DNA of 64,000 bases from Nothophaeocryptopus gaeumannii (lineage: Eukaryota > Ascomycota > Dothideomycetes > Mycosphaerellales > Mycosphaerellaceae), in the NCBI GenBank assembly GCA_031771865.1, contig JASISA010000025.1:2046001-2110000 (forward strand), in the 5' to 3' direction. The notes beneath the pieces were generated by a model, which worked only from the letters and a program-made list of their open reading frames with translations, was not told the origin of the DNA and ran no database searches. Shown here piece by piece: positions 11,075 through 21,034 of the stretch. Numbering within the stretch: position 1 is the stretch's first letter; the number at the start of each line of letters is the position of its first letter. The position numbers were made by a program, and so were the translations under genes.

Positions 11075-11247
11075 CGTTGTCGACTCGCGATGAAACGGGG
11101 AGGGTGGCACAAGCTTTCGATACTCCGCACCAGCACTTCTGTCCAACAACTCCGAGGCCAATGATCTGGCACGGCTCCAAGCTTGCATGTGAAAGCACTT
11201 CAAACACATTCGCCTGTCCGAGAAGGCATTGACCAGACCACTCGACC
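11075..11247. promoter_or_regulatory. Short shared promoter of the ASST-family gene and RRP4
   Basis: Only 173 bases separate the two start codons, so both promoters and leaders must overlap. No TATA box is evident, as expected for a housekeeping gene. Confidence 0.5.
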
Positions 11248-12210
11248 ATGGCAATTACCATATTGCCGCCCACGCAGCCGGTGCCGGCCGCAATACCTGC
11301 CTACAGCTACGACGATGGCGACGCCTCGGACGACTCTGAGCAAGAAGATCTCGAAGCGATGGAAATCGACTCTCTCCCATCCGGCCATTCCAAGACGCGT
11401 ACAGTCATTACACCCGGCCAGATCATCACGGCCGATCCGCAATGGATGCGTGGCCATGGCACATTCGCCACCGACTCCGACGACACCGCCGCGATTCGCT
11501 CGACCCTCGCAGGGACTTTACAGAAAACCAACAAGCTGCTCAGTGTCGTGCCGCTGAGAGCAAGATACACACCAGAGATTGGCGACTTGGTCATTGGACG
11601 TATTGTGGAGGTACAAAGTAGGCGGTGGAAAGTAGACGTGTCAGCGCCAATGTTGGCCAGCTTGCTACTAAGCTCTATCAATTTGCCTGGTGGGATCCAG
11701 AGAAAGAGGACGGCTGTGGATGAGTTGAACATCAGGTCATTCTTCGGTGAGGGAGAGCTCATTGTCGCCGAAGTACAATCACTATTCCAGGATGGATCGG
11801 CTTCGCTGCACACGAGAAGTTTAAAATACGGCAAGTTGCGCAACGGACACTTCATGGCTGTCTCTGGAATGGGAGGTGGTGCTGGTGTGGTGAGGAGTAA
11901 GAGACAGATCTTCACAATGCAGACGGCAAGAGGCGGTGAGGTGGATGTCATCCTCGGGGTTAATGGATATGTGTGGATTGAGAAGCATAAGGAAGAAGAG
12001 AAACAGCAAGACGTGGGACTGAACAGACTGGAGGAGACTGCGAATCTCGGCATGTACTCAAGCCAAAATGACGAGATTGCTGCGGAGACGAGGAGAGAAA
12101 TTGCCAGGCTAAGTGGATGCATCAGAGCGCTGGTCGAAGGCAGCATCAAGGTCGAGGAGGGAACTGTGCGCCGAGCCTACGAGTGCAGTCTTGAGCTGGA
12201 CGAGATGTAG
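11248..12210 (+). CDS. RRP4: Exosome complex RNA-binding subunit Rrp4
   Basis: A single 320-residue exon. After an acidic N-terminus (DDSEQEDLEAMEID) come the exosome cap N-terminal segment (TVITPGQIITADPQWMRGHG), an S1 domain (EIGDLVIGRIVEVQSRRWKVDV, residues ~110-190) and a KH-type domain with RNGHFMAVSG and VDVILGVNGYVWI (residues ~195-260). Rrp4 is one of the three cap proteins of the 3'-5' RNA exosome, in nucleus and cytoplasm. Length and domain order are normal for fungal Rrp4, and no intron is needed. Confidence 0.97.
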   Translation: MAITILPPTQPVPAAIPAYSYDDGDASDDSEQEDLEAMEIDSLPSGHSKTRTVITPGQIITADPQWMRGHGTFATDSDDTAAIRSTLAGTLQKTNKLLSVVPLRARYTPEIGDLVIGRIVEVQSRRWKVDVSAPMLASLLLSSINLPGGIQRKRTAVDELNIRSFFGEGELIVAEVQSLFQDGSASLHTRSLKYGKLRNGHFMAVSGMGGGAGVVRSKRQIFTMQTARGGEVDVILGVNGYVWIEKHKEEEKQQDVGLNRLEETANLGMYSSQNDEIAAETRREIARLSGCIRALVEGSIKVEEGTVRRAYECSLELDEM

Positions 12211-12648
12211 GGCGAGACTCAGTATCTTGGAGGTGAGAGGGGCAAGATGATCGCGGACATGGTTGTGGCCGGATGATTGAGGATGCGGAGCTTTGACCTC
12301 GACTACAACGAATAATACCCCAAAAGGCAGGCAAGAGAATTTCATGGCGTGGATCAGAGATGCAATCATGAGTCCAAGTATGTCTGCTCAACTTCCTCAG
12401 CTGGGCCCCTCTCAGGATGCCAAGGCATACATGGAAAGTCAGCAATTGCAGGCCTCCTTGATCTTTTCGAGGCTTGTAGGATGGGCATAGTGCTCGACTG
12501 TCTCAAAGAATCGCACATGCTGACTTCCGTTCGCGGAATGCACCAAGGATCTTGGTGGCCCTACTGCATATTCAGCGCAGTATGATAGACTTCTGCAAAG
12601 TGGCGGATGACATCAATAATTTCCGTGGATGTTTCTCGAAATTGTAAG
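12211..12648. other. Intergenic, no gene seen
   Basis: 438 bases between RRP4 and the accessory cluster. Open frames are short and unconvincing. It presumably holds the RRP4 terminator and a promoter for the next gene. Confidence 0.4.
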
Positions 12649-13686
12649 ATGGCTAAGGGGTCCAATCGTACCTTACGTAAAGCAGGCGGATGCAAACAAC
12701 GCGAGCCAACACCAGAGCCCACGCCCACAGCTGTCGAGCTGAAGAAGATAGAGAGAGCAAAGGCGTCCAACAAGGAAAAAGAAAGGGAGAGAGAGCAACG
12801 AGCAGAAGCAAAGCAAAGGCAGGCCGAGAATCGTGCTCGTGTGGCCGCCAAAAATAAAAGAGCTGAGGCGTGCAAGGCTAGTGCTGGGGGTCGTTTGACC
12901 ACCGAGTTGCTTGAAGTGTCTGACGTGTCTGACGAGGAGCCTCTTGCAAAAAAGCAAAGGACGACAACGGGAGCAAAGATGCCACCTACACCAAAAAGAC
13001 ACTTCCAAGAAGGCTACTGCGAAAGACATTCCTAATGAGGACGCCAGCGCGACCACTAGGTCCGTAAAACTCGAGCTTCTTCAGCAGAAGCGTGCCGTTC
13101 ATTCTCGCAGCATTGCGAATGCCCTTGCTACTTTATTGAACTACGGGGGGCGAGGAACTTGGTGCAAAGATCTACGAGGATCAATTTCACGCCCTCACAT
13201 CACGGCCGATGAGATCATGGAGATCAAGAACAATGGCGTTCGAGGGATGGAAGTCAAGGTGAAGCAGAAACGCAAGAAGAAGGTCGTCGAATCTGATGAA
13301 GAAGAAGAGGAATATCTTACGCAATTCACTTCCAAGGCTGCGGCACCGAAGTCGCGCCCGAACAAGAAGAAGAAAGCTGACGACGAGGCTCAGCCAGAGC
13401 CTTCCTCAGAGAAGACTGCTGCCCCAAAATCGCCACGAGCGACTGCGCCCAGCACTCGGCCGACCAGAGGATCCCGGCAGACAGTTCTTGATCCTGGCAA
13501 TGAAGTGGAGAAAACGAAAAAGATTACTGCTCAGGCTGCCGGAGCAACGTACTCTCCAACTTCGAAGAAAGCGGTGAAAGCACCAAGAAAGCTCATCCGA
13601 AGGTAAAGAAGGACGACGACGACGCTCAGCCTGAGGCGAAGAGTCCTACTGCAACGTCGCCGCAAGCAACTGCTGCCAGCTCCTGA
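12649..13686 (+). CDS. Lys/Ala/Glu-rich unknown protein with two frame changes
   Basis: Starts at the ATG 12649 (MAKGSNRTLRKAGG). The first ~129 codons are an extremely charged helix (KEKEREREQRAEAKQRQ), then the likely coding signal moves by +1 near 12960-13020 into a frame reading TTRSVKLELLQQKRAVHS and CKDLRGSISRPHITADEI, and moves again near 13560-13590 to end at the TGA 13684-13686. The third segment (DDDDAQPEAKSP) is a degenerate repeat of one in the second (ADDEAQPEPSSE), which supports both being coding. No canonical intron explains either switch, so it is either a decaying gene or has unusual introns. No known domain; the composition suggests a nuclear or nucleolar protein. It belongs by style to the cluster up to 19 kb. 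Confidence 0.5.
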
Positions 13687-13959
13687 TTGCAAAGGGATCT
13701 AACCAACCTTTGACTCCGGGTCTTCCGTAGAGTCGTATACGTATGCAGCTTTGAAACCCCAAATTGTTGCGAAATTTCTCTTCAGTCTTTGCTCTCCTCT
13801 ATCTCCTCACGCGGTGCGACATGCCCTACGCTGGACCTTCACTTCCGGCGATCTCCAGAAATTGAACAAAGCAGAGTCTTTGTCCCTGTTGCCAGTCCGA
13901 CGTCGACATTCAGTATGTCGCGATGTGCATTGCGTTCGTCACGGTCGCGATCTTCTTAG

Positions 13960-14607
13960 CAAGGCTGTAAGCATGGCGCCCTCAAAGATCCAGAAGACTG
14001 GCTACGACGAGTCTTCACAAAGTCCCTTGTAGCTCGCTACGAACAACGCATCGACCGCGAAGTCGCCCGCGAACAAGCCAAGAAATCATGGGCCGAAACA
14101 GGTCGAAAGGCTAAAATCCCTTTACTTTATATGAAGGAACACGATCAGGCATACCCTTTGTTCAGAATGGTAGTAGATCTCGTCGACTTACTAAAAGTTA
14201 CAGACGAAGACCTATATGCTTGGGCGATTCCGAGACTAACTAGAGTATATGACACAATGAAAGCTTTGACGGAGGCGGACTATTACATGGATGAGGAGCA
14301 TTGGGATATGATTGAGGAGAAGGAGGGAGTTGTGACTGAGGGAAAGGAGACACCGAAGAGGAGGTCGAGTCGGAGTATTAGTGGTAGTCCGAGACAGCAA
14401 GACTTTGATGAGAGTCCGGTTTCTGTTGATTCTACGCCTTCGGCTGCTGTGGCGAAGAAGAAGGGTGCGGCGGGAAAGAAGGCGGTTGCGACTAAGGGAG
14501 CGACGAGGAAAGGTGCTGCGGCCAAGAAGACGGCGAAGAAGAATGACGATGCTACCACTGCCAAAGCGACACGCCGTACGACGAGGACTACCTCGGGCAC
14601 GTATTAG
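13960..14607 (+). CDS. Unknown protein with acidic helical core and basic Ala/Lys tail, 5' end unresolved
   Basis: The reading frame is open and coding-like from 13960 (KHGALKDPEDWLRRVF, EQRIDREVAREQAKKSW) through DLLKVTDEDLYAWAIPRL to the stop at 14605-14607. The last ~60 residues are a histone-H1-like Lys/Ala/Thr tail (AAGKKAVATKGATRKGAA). The first in-frame ATG is 14131, but 57 good codons precede it, and a plausible acceptor (CTTCTTAG, ending 13959) with a GTATGT donor at 13913 suggests an upstream exon whose start I could not place. No recognised domain; chromatin association is only a guess from the tail. Confidence 0.55.
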   Translation, partial: QGCKHGALKDPEDWLRRVFTKSLVARYEQRIDREVAREQAKKSWAETGRKAKIPLLYMKEHDQAYPLFRMVVDLVDLLKVTDEDLYAWAIPRLTRVYDTMKALTEADYYMDEEHWDMIEEKEGVVTEGKETPKRRSSRSISGSPRQQDFDESPVSVDSTPSAAVAKKKGAAGKKAVATKGATRKGAAAKKTAKKNDDATTAKATRRTTRTTSGTY

Positions 14608-14955
14608 GATGGCGTTTAAGAACGGCTTTTTCGCAGGCAGGAGTGCCGCAAGATGCATGCTATGAATGTCCAAGCTATCCGGCGAGGGCCTCGTTCGCCC
14701 GGGATCCTTTCGTTCAATCTTCGTCTCCTCCTACAAATCAGGGACTCAGCGTCGCTCACGCCTGAATAAGATACAAACCCGGCGATAGTGTGCGGAGAAC
14801 AAGGCATTGAAAGCATGCCGTCCAGATCCGGCGTTTTCGGGGAAAGTTATCAATGAGACCGATTCGATCCTTTGTCTTCCTCTTCATCTCGGATCGACTA
14901 CGTTCTCTCTCGAATATGCCGTTCACTCGACAGTGTATTACATCGCGGAAACAAG
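14608..14955. other. Intergenic within the accessory cluster
   Basis: 348 bases between two plus-strand genes of the cluster. No gene is seen. Confidence 0.4.
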
Positions 14956-16628
14956 ATGCCTGTCACTACGCGAGCTAAGGCCGGTGAGGTCAACAAGAAG
15001 ACAGCGAAGGCTGCTTCTTCGGGCAAGAAGAAGGAAAAGAAAGATAATGCGAAGGAGGGCAAGCCTCAAATGACGGAAATCAAGCCTGAGAAAGTCGCAA
15101 AGGCTCCTAAATTCAAAACGACTGTGAAAAAGGCGATCCCGAGATTCAAAAATCGGTGGAAAAGCCAACCCCGAAACTCAAGAAGGTCGCCAAAAAGGAA
15201 AAGCCCGCAACCGTGAAGACCACTCCCAAGAAGATTGCAAAGAATTCGAACAAGCCAAAGAAGCAGGGAAGAAGAACGAGAGGACCAAGGCCCGCTAGCC
15301 AGTCCTCTAGCACTTCCTCGCCAGCCCGCAAGTCTGCCCAGTCAATTCCTAGTCAGCAAACGCAAGATCCTTATCCTATTGAGCATGACGAAGTGAGGCA
15401 ACCATATTTCGAGATCACGCTCGGCAACGTCCAAGCAGCCATCCCACCCCAGGGAATCCACATAGACAGGCTTTACGACATCTTCCTCAATGGTGAATCG
15501 GGTGAATTGAAGAGGCTTCACAAGTATCTCGACCACCTCGCGGAAGATCGAGGATATGTGTACTTTTTGAAAGATGATATTGAGAACGGAAAGGCTCGAT
15601 AGGGGTATGTTGAGGAAGTTGACGAGAACGATGTCGTGCGACCTGCGAAGAGGCCAAGTCTGGTCAAAAGTAGTCCTCGAAGCCCGCTTCCAGGAGCTCG
15701 AAGAAGCCCTCAGGGTCCCAATGATACAGCATCGAAACCCAGATCGTCAAGCGCTGTGTCGCCGAAGACTTGGTCGTTTATAAAAGGCATCAAATCCGGC
15801 TTGCCACCAACTGCATTGCCTACCAAAGATCCTTCTCCTAAGCGAAAGCCAAGTCAGCTCTGGTCACCAAGCAAAGGAGTCAGGTTTGGTTTGCCATCGG
15901 GTCCTTCGCCTACCAAGAAAGCATCGCCTGCAAGAAAGCCAAGTCAGACTTTGCCAGTAACCAAGCGCTATCGCACTAAACAGACGAATCATGAGTTTGG
16001 CCAGCCGAAGTTCGAAGGGGTTCCGAATAACTTTTTCAAGGGGTCATTGTCCACCCAAACACCGCGAGCGCGGAGAGGGCCAGAAGTGCCATCAATGTCA
16101 GAGGTGCGACAAATGCTAGACATGCCTAAGATGCCAGGTATGCCAGGAATGCCAGGAGACTGTCCAGAAATGGCAGAGATGGCAGCAATGCCAGAAATGC
16201 CAGACATGCCACGTATGTCATCAATGCAGCCAATGGAAACAATAGAGCACACGAAGCCAAAGAAGTCGTCGCCCTTCCGCAACGCCGATGGCTCGAAGAA
16301 AGTGCGTTTCCCTTCTAACGCTACCTTCTCAACCGCCTCTCCTGGTACACCATCGCCAGCTTTCAAGGCTAACAGGCCGAAGGTGAACAGCAAGGTCACC
16401 AAGATAAAGGTCTTTGCCCCCACTGCGCGGGAGGCCGAGAGAGTCGTGAAAAGGCAGAAATACGTGCAGAGCAAGCTGCTGGAGTTGAACAGGACGCTCT
16501 CAAATGTGCTCAATGAGGTTGATTACTTGAAAAGGGTTGCTTTGAAGGCGGCACGGGATATTGAGTGGGAGACTGCGGAAGTGGAGAGTTACAGTGAGGA
16601 GCAGAGGAAAGGGAGGCTACAGGACTAA
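14956..16628 (+). CDS. Lys/Ser/Pro-rich unknown protein with a frame change and an in-frame TAG
   Basis: Starts at ATG 14956 (MPVTTRAKAGEVNKKTAK). Near 15120-15165 the coding signal shifts by -1 (from KFKTTVKKAIP to EIQKSVEKPTPKLKKV); removing 15124-15164 would restore frame, but 41 nt is very short for an intron and has no good acceptor. The middle holds a structured segment (FEITLGNVQAAIPPQGIHID, RLYDIFLNGESGELKRL). A TAG at 15600-15602 interrupts, after which the same frame continues at once with GYVEEVDENDVVRPAKRP; a 45-nt 3n intron 15558-15602 would also remove it. The C-terminal third has two copies of a ~30-residue Pro/Lys/Ser repeat (15765-15950), a Met-Pro repeat, and a predicted coiled coil (VQSKLLELNRTLSNVLNEVD). 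No known family. Confidence 0.5.
16113..16235 (+). repeat. Coding Met-Pro-x repeat
   Basis: Within the preceding gene about 41 codons consist of short MPx/MAx units (MPKMPGMPGMPG, MPEMPDMP). At DNA level this is a degenerate 9-base repeat built on ATGCCA, prone to length change by slippage. Confidence 0.75.
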
Positions 16629-16739
16629 AGGGAGTAGAATAAGGATTGATCGTTCTTCATGTCCCTCATTCGATAGTACCATGTCTCGTCGCTCGCAGCC
16701 AAATTGCTAATGGATGATCGAGATGAGGAGTTCAACAGG

Positions 16740-17945
16740 CCCATTGTCATTTATCATCCGCATCCGGCGATGATGAGGACAAAGCGGCTCAACAATATCC
16801 TCCCAATAGTTTCCTGCCATTATAGTATCAGTGATCTTCAAGCGACGTTATTTTTGCATTGTCGTGGCCATTGACTCGTGGAAAACGATCAAAATGGCCA
16901 ATACCCGCGGCAAAGCGAGAAAATCCCCCTCGCCGTCTCCCAAGAAAGCGGACGCGAAGAATACAAAGTACAATGTCCCCAAAGCGTTTCCAAGACGCCC
17001 CGTGTACAAAAGACCTCCACCTCCCGAAGGAAGTCCCATATTGGAGGTTTCAAAGAGGAGGGCGAACAAGGGACTTCAGAAGACTCCCAGCACGCCAGCA
17101 CGCCAACTCGACAGCTCGTCAGCCAGATTCGTCACGTCGAATCGACCTACGTTGACGGCAAAGACCATGAGTAGACAGAGTTCGAGGGAGATGAAATCGA
17201 TCCTGAGAAGATCAGAGAGCTCTTTCCGACGCCAGACGGCTTAGGTGATGATATGTTCAACGATATCACCCCGAACGCCGCCATACCCGATATCAAGCCT
17301 CCTCTTCCCATAAGAAACTTTAGCCCGCCAGGTTGGAGCTATATCCCGCTCCCATTCGCTCCACCAGGTGTTGTTGGACAGCAGCCAGTTTATAACCCAT
17401 TTCATGCTCCTCCTACCCAACAAGCATCTCCCGGACTGCCCTCCCCGAACCGTCAATCGAGTCTGGCTCTGGGTCACCAACAAAAGATCCAGAACAATAA
17501 GCCCGCTCGCGCAGCGGATACGCAAGCTGCCATCTATCTCTATCGCATCAACAGGACCTGGCTGAACCTCAAAGGTGAGGATGACGAGAGGTTCAAAGCT
17601 ATTGCGAAAAGCCTCGGACCGGACAGCGATATCCACAAGGCTTTGACGGATATCCTCTCTGGGTAGGCGGTTAAGAATTGCAGGATCTCAGGGAGTAGGA
17701 CAGCATTCGATCTTTGTTCGCATCTAAACTTTTCGCGACGATATTGCACCTCATCTCTCAAATTGACAATGGCTGAAAGTCTCTCGGTGACGATTCAAAG
17801 ACCCATTATCATTAAAGGTCCGCATCCGGGGATTTTCTGGACAAAGCCCCAGAGCAACTGCACATTGTGAATATCATGGTCTAAGAAAGCCTATCGATTC
17901 TGCGACCCGTAATCACACTGTCAAGTATAGAACGATCAATATGGC
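16740..17945. repeat. Diverged tandem duplication (unit about 1.05 kb) including promoter segments
   Basis: The segment 16740-16900 ahead of the gene at 16894 matches 17801-17945 ahead of the gene at 17941: both carry a CCATTRTCATT motif, then a shared CCGCATCCGG block, then GGACAAAGC, then ACGATCAA before the ATG. The two coding regions that follow are related at both ends. The 3' flank of the gene ending 16628 also resembles that of the gene ending 17666 (shared GGGAGTAG block), so at least two and perhaps three units derive from one another. Confidence 0.65.
16894..17666 (+). CDS. Unknown MANTxGK-family protein, copy 1 (frame changes once)
   Basis: Starts at ATG 16894 with MANTRGKARKSPSPSPKK, a short basic Ser-Pro N-terminus. 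The coding signal then changes by -1 and continues in a frame reading GDEIDPEKIRELFPTPDG, LGDDMFND, a Pro-rich middle, and a ~50-residue helical C-terminal domain (DTQAAIYLYRINRTW, FKAIAKSLGPDSD, KALTDILSG). A 44-nt gap 17131-17174 would join the frames but its donor is poor; the downstream frame also has a TAG at 17172-17174. The neighbour starting at 17941 shows the same order, the same frame change and a similar C-terminal domain, so both descend from one gene. Function unknown. Confidence 0.5.
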
Positions 17946-19037
17946 CAACACCCAGGGCAAAAGAACAAGCAAGTCCCCGTCGCCGTCTCCCAAGAGACCA
18001 GCCAAAAAGATCGCCAGGTCGTCCACTGCATCTCCAAAAAGTAACAAGAGCAAAGGAAAAGAGGTCCAAAGGGATGAACCAGAGCCAGAACCAGAGTCGA
18101 CTGTCCATGGAACCGAGATCATCACGTCGATGCCTACGGAAAACAATTCAAGGTCCTCAATGGCGGCAACATCGATCTCAACGATACTCAACCCCTCTTC
18201 CCAGACCCTGAGCCCCTGGGCGACGACGTCTTCAACGACCATCCAGGCTCCACTTACCCTACCAACGTCCCCCCTCCAGCCATGGGCAACTTCGCATTCT
18301 CCGGCCTCACCGGTGCTCCTCAATGTTTCGCACCACCAGCATTCGGTCAACCGGCCATGCACCAACCAAGAGAATATCGTGGTTGGCGAGCTTTTACGCA
18401 CAGATCTCCCACGCGCGAGCAGAGTAGAACTGATGTGGCCGTCCAGCGGAGGAAGCCTCCCGTCCTAGGACCACGTAATCAATCACGAACGAAGCAAGCT
18501 TCGACGGACGGTCAAGCAGCGACCTATCTCGCTCGCGTCAATAAAATCTACGTGAAGCTTCAAAACGAAGAAAGTGAAACTCTGCAAGCCGTTGCGAAAC
18601 ACTTTGGTCCAGAGTCAGGGGCGCAGAAGATGTTGACAGAAATCCTCGCCGCCTCCAATCCCCCACCAGAGGCACCGAAATGGGAGAATCAGCAGCTCGT
18701 ACCTGCCTTATCGCATGCACTCGCAATGGCTCAGGCCGAGCAGGCGCATGCGGACGAGCAAGCGTATGCCGATGGGCAGCGGGCAGCTCGGCTTGTTGAG
18801 AGGGTAGCCCGGGTACGAGCAAGAATGGAGGCACGTACTCGTGAGCAGCGGATGGCAAGGCAGCCAGCACCGCCGATTAGCCCTGCTGCTGGGGCGCGAG
18901 CAGAAATGGAGGCAAATAGGAGACGCCAGCGGGAGGGTGAAGTGCGTAGGAGTAGGAGGAATGCTGGTGAGGAACCGGAGCAGGACATTGAAGAGCCAGA
19001 TGTTGATGAGAGTGATCCGAGCTGGTGGTATGCTTAA
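17941..19037 (+). CDS. Unknown MANTxGK-family protein, copy 2 (frame changes once)
   Basis: Starts at ATG 17941 with MANTQGKRTSKSPSPSPK. After EPEPEPEST the coding signal changes by -1 to a frame reading NGGNIDLNDTQPLFPDPEP, LGDDVFNDHP, then a Pro-rich middle and a C-terminal helical domain (DGQAATYLARVNKIY, LQAVAKHFGPESG, KMLTEILAAS) that aligns with copy 1. It is longer than copy 1: about 110 extra residues form an Arg/Ala/Glu coiled coil (RLVERVARVRARMEARTREQ) and an acidic tail ending SDPSWWYA. A 50-nt gap 18103-18152 would join the frames in the same phase as in copy 1 but has weak splice signals. Conservation of the helical domain in two diverged copies suggests selection on it. Confidence 0.55.
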
Positions 19038-19289
19038 TGGAGAGTTGTAGTTTCGGACTTGAGATCTTTTTCGCTCGTTGATTTCTCGGGGGTCTTAGGT
19101 CATTATGTGATTAATGATCGAAATGAAACGCGGTTAGGAATATCGTGTTACTTACCTTTCGTGGTCAAAAACAGTATTCGTGACGATTGATGTTTGACGG
19201 GCGTAATGCTGATCGTGCAGAGAGGGCTGATGATCAAAGATACATGACGTTCTTGCGGCCCTCCTTTCATCCGTCTAAATGTGAACCGC

Positions 19290-21034
19290 TCAATGCCCCA
19301 AAGCAATCGTCTTCTCCCGCGTCCTCAACCTCTCAGCGATCTCTTCCTTCCTGTCCTTCCTCAATTGCCTCGCATATTTCACGCCAAAGCCGTGCTTGAA
19401 GACCTCCGTAATCTCCTCGAGCGTCAGACCAGAGACTTCAGGATAGAAGAAGTAGATCAAGATCCAGCCGATTCCACAAATCGCCGCATAGAATCCAAAA
19501 GCTCCACTGGGGGTCATGCCCTTCATCATGCTCAAGAAAGTCGAAGAGACGATGATGTTGCTTCCCCAGCACGAGCAGGTCATCCACATGGTCCCCATTG
19601 CGCGCACCTCCATTGGGAAGAAATCGGTGGACATCCAAGCTGTGTTTCCGACAGAGACGCCGTAGAAAATGACGAACCAGATGATGAAGACCAAGACTAC
19701 GATAGCCGGTGGTGAGACGGAGTCGGTCTCCAGTTTGAGAGTCTTCGTGTCGACTGGGATGAATGAGAATGCGATGGCGACAGCCACGAGACCTGCAGAC
19801 ATTCCCCAGGTTGTACAAACGAGGACTCTTCTTCGGCCGATTGGATCGACGGTCATGGCGTTGACCCAGGTCATGATGAAGTTGGTTCCGGCGACTACGA
19901 GCCCGACCGCGACTGGGTCGGAGAAGCCGACTAGAGCGAACAGCGTGCTGGAGTAGTACATCAGAGTGTTGAAACCGGACATCTGAGAAATGACCATCAG
20001 CCCACAAGCGCAGACTAAGGCCCTGAACTTCTCAGGCTCGGTGTGTAACTGTTTGATTTTGGACCATCGTGATTGGCTCTCGTTCAACTCCTTTGCTTCT
20101 TCGCACGCTGCGGCGATCAAGGCGACTTTTGTACGGATCTGATCTTGAGAAGCACCCTTGTAGACTTTGGCGATCACGGCTTCGGCTTGTTGGATGCGCC
20201 CGTGGTATACGAGTTGACGAGGCGATTCGGGACAGAATGGCATGAGGCAGGCAAGGATGATGGCAGGGACCGCTCCAAGTCCGACCATGTAGCGCCAGCC
20301 ATTAGGTACGTTGGCGAAAGCAGCGCCAATGCCATATGAAATGACCTGACCGCCAGTAATGCTCATGTTGTTGAGGCCCATGAGCCTACCGCGAACTTTT
20401 GTGGGAGCGATTTCCGCGATGTAGAGTCTGCGAAAGGGTCAGAAACGTGAGATAAAGCCCAAGGAGAAACATACGGTACGACCATGGCGGCAGATCCGAC
20501 TCCAAATCCAACGACTAGTCGTCCGACAGACATTTGTGCGATGGTGTATGATGCTGCTTGAAGAATCGCGCCTACGGTGAAGAGCACGCATCCGACGTAG
20601 ATGGCGAGTTTCCGACCAAATTTGTCAGCGGTGAGACCGGCGATAATGGCGCCAATAAAGGCACCTCCAGAGCATAACGAAGTAATCAACTCCTTCTCGC
20701 TGGCAGAAGCTTCGCGTCCGTTCAGGTCTGTTCCCATGGATACGAGCACAGCGGAGATGATACCAGTATCGTAGCCAAAGAGCGAGCCTGCAATGGATGC
20801 GGTTGCCGCGACTAGCCAGACGAACCAGCTTGGCTTCATGTCATCAATGCCTCGTACGATCCCCTCGTCGGTGATCTCGACGTGCGTCTTGTCCGGTACG
20901 ACCATGGACACCTCAACATGGTCGAAGTTCTTCTTCAGTGAGTCGACTGAGCCTCGGCGTGCCTCATTGTGCTCGGCGTTCTGGGCCTTTTCGACCACGC
21001 GGGTCTCAAGTGTCTGATGAGTAGAGTAGTCCAT
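19290..21034 (-). CDS. MFS sugar transporter, myo-inositol transporter-like
   Basis: 565 residues in two exons; intron 20428-20474 (donor GTATGT, acceptor CGCAG) splits the Pro of MVVPLYIAEIAPTKVRGR. Twelve hydrophobic segments with the sugar-porter signatures DKFGRKLAIY, GRLVVGFGVG, PESPRQL (between TM6 and the central loop) and DPIGRRRVLV. A ~70-residue cytosolic N-terminus precedes TM1 (WFVWLVAATASIAGSLFGYDTG), a length common in fungal inositol/proton symporters, and the PSWFVWLVA..GSLFGYD start fits that group. Plasma-membrane proton-coupled uptake is the expected role; the exact sugar cannot be read from sequence. Met at 21034 was chosen over 21109 because the extra 25 residues are hydrophobic and atypical. 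Confidence 0.93.

Noticed and set aside
11307..12149. 280-codon minus-strand frame across RRP4
   Set aside because: Fully antisense to the S1 and KH domains of RRP4.
15100..15165. Programmed -1 frameshift in the 14956 gene
   Set aside because: A5G and A5T runs are present but neither forms an X-XXY-YYZ heptamer in the right frame, and no strong downstream hairpin was seen.
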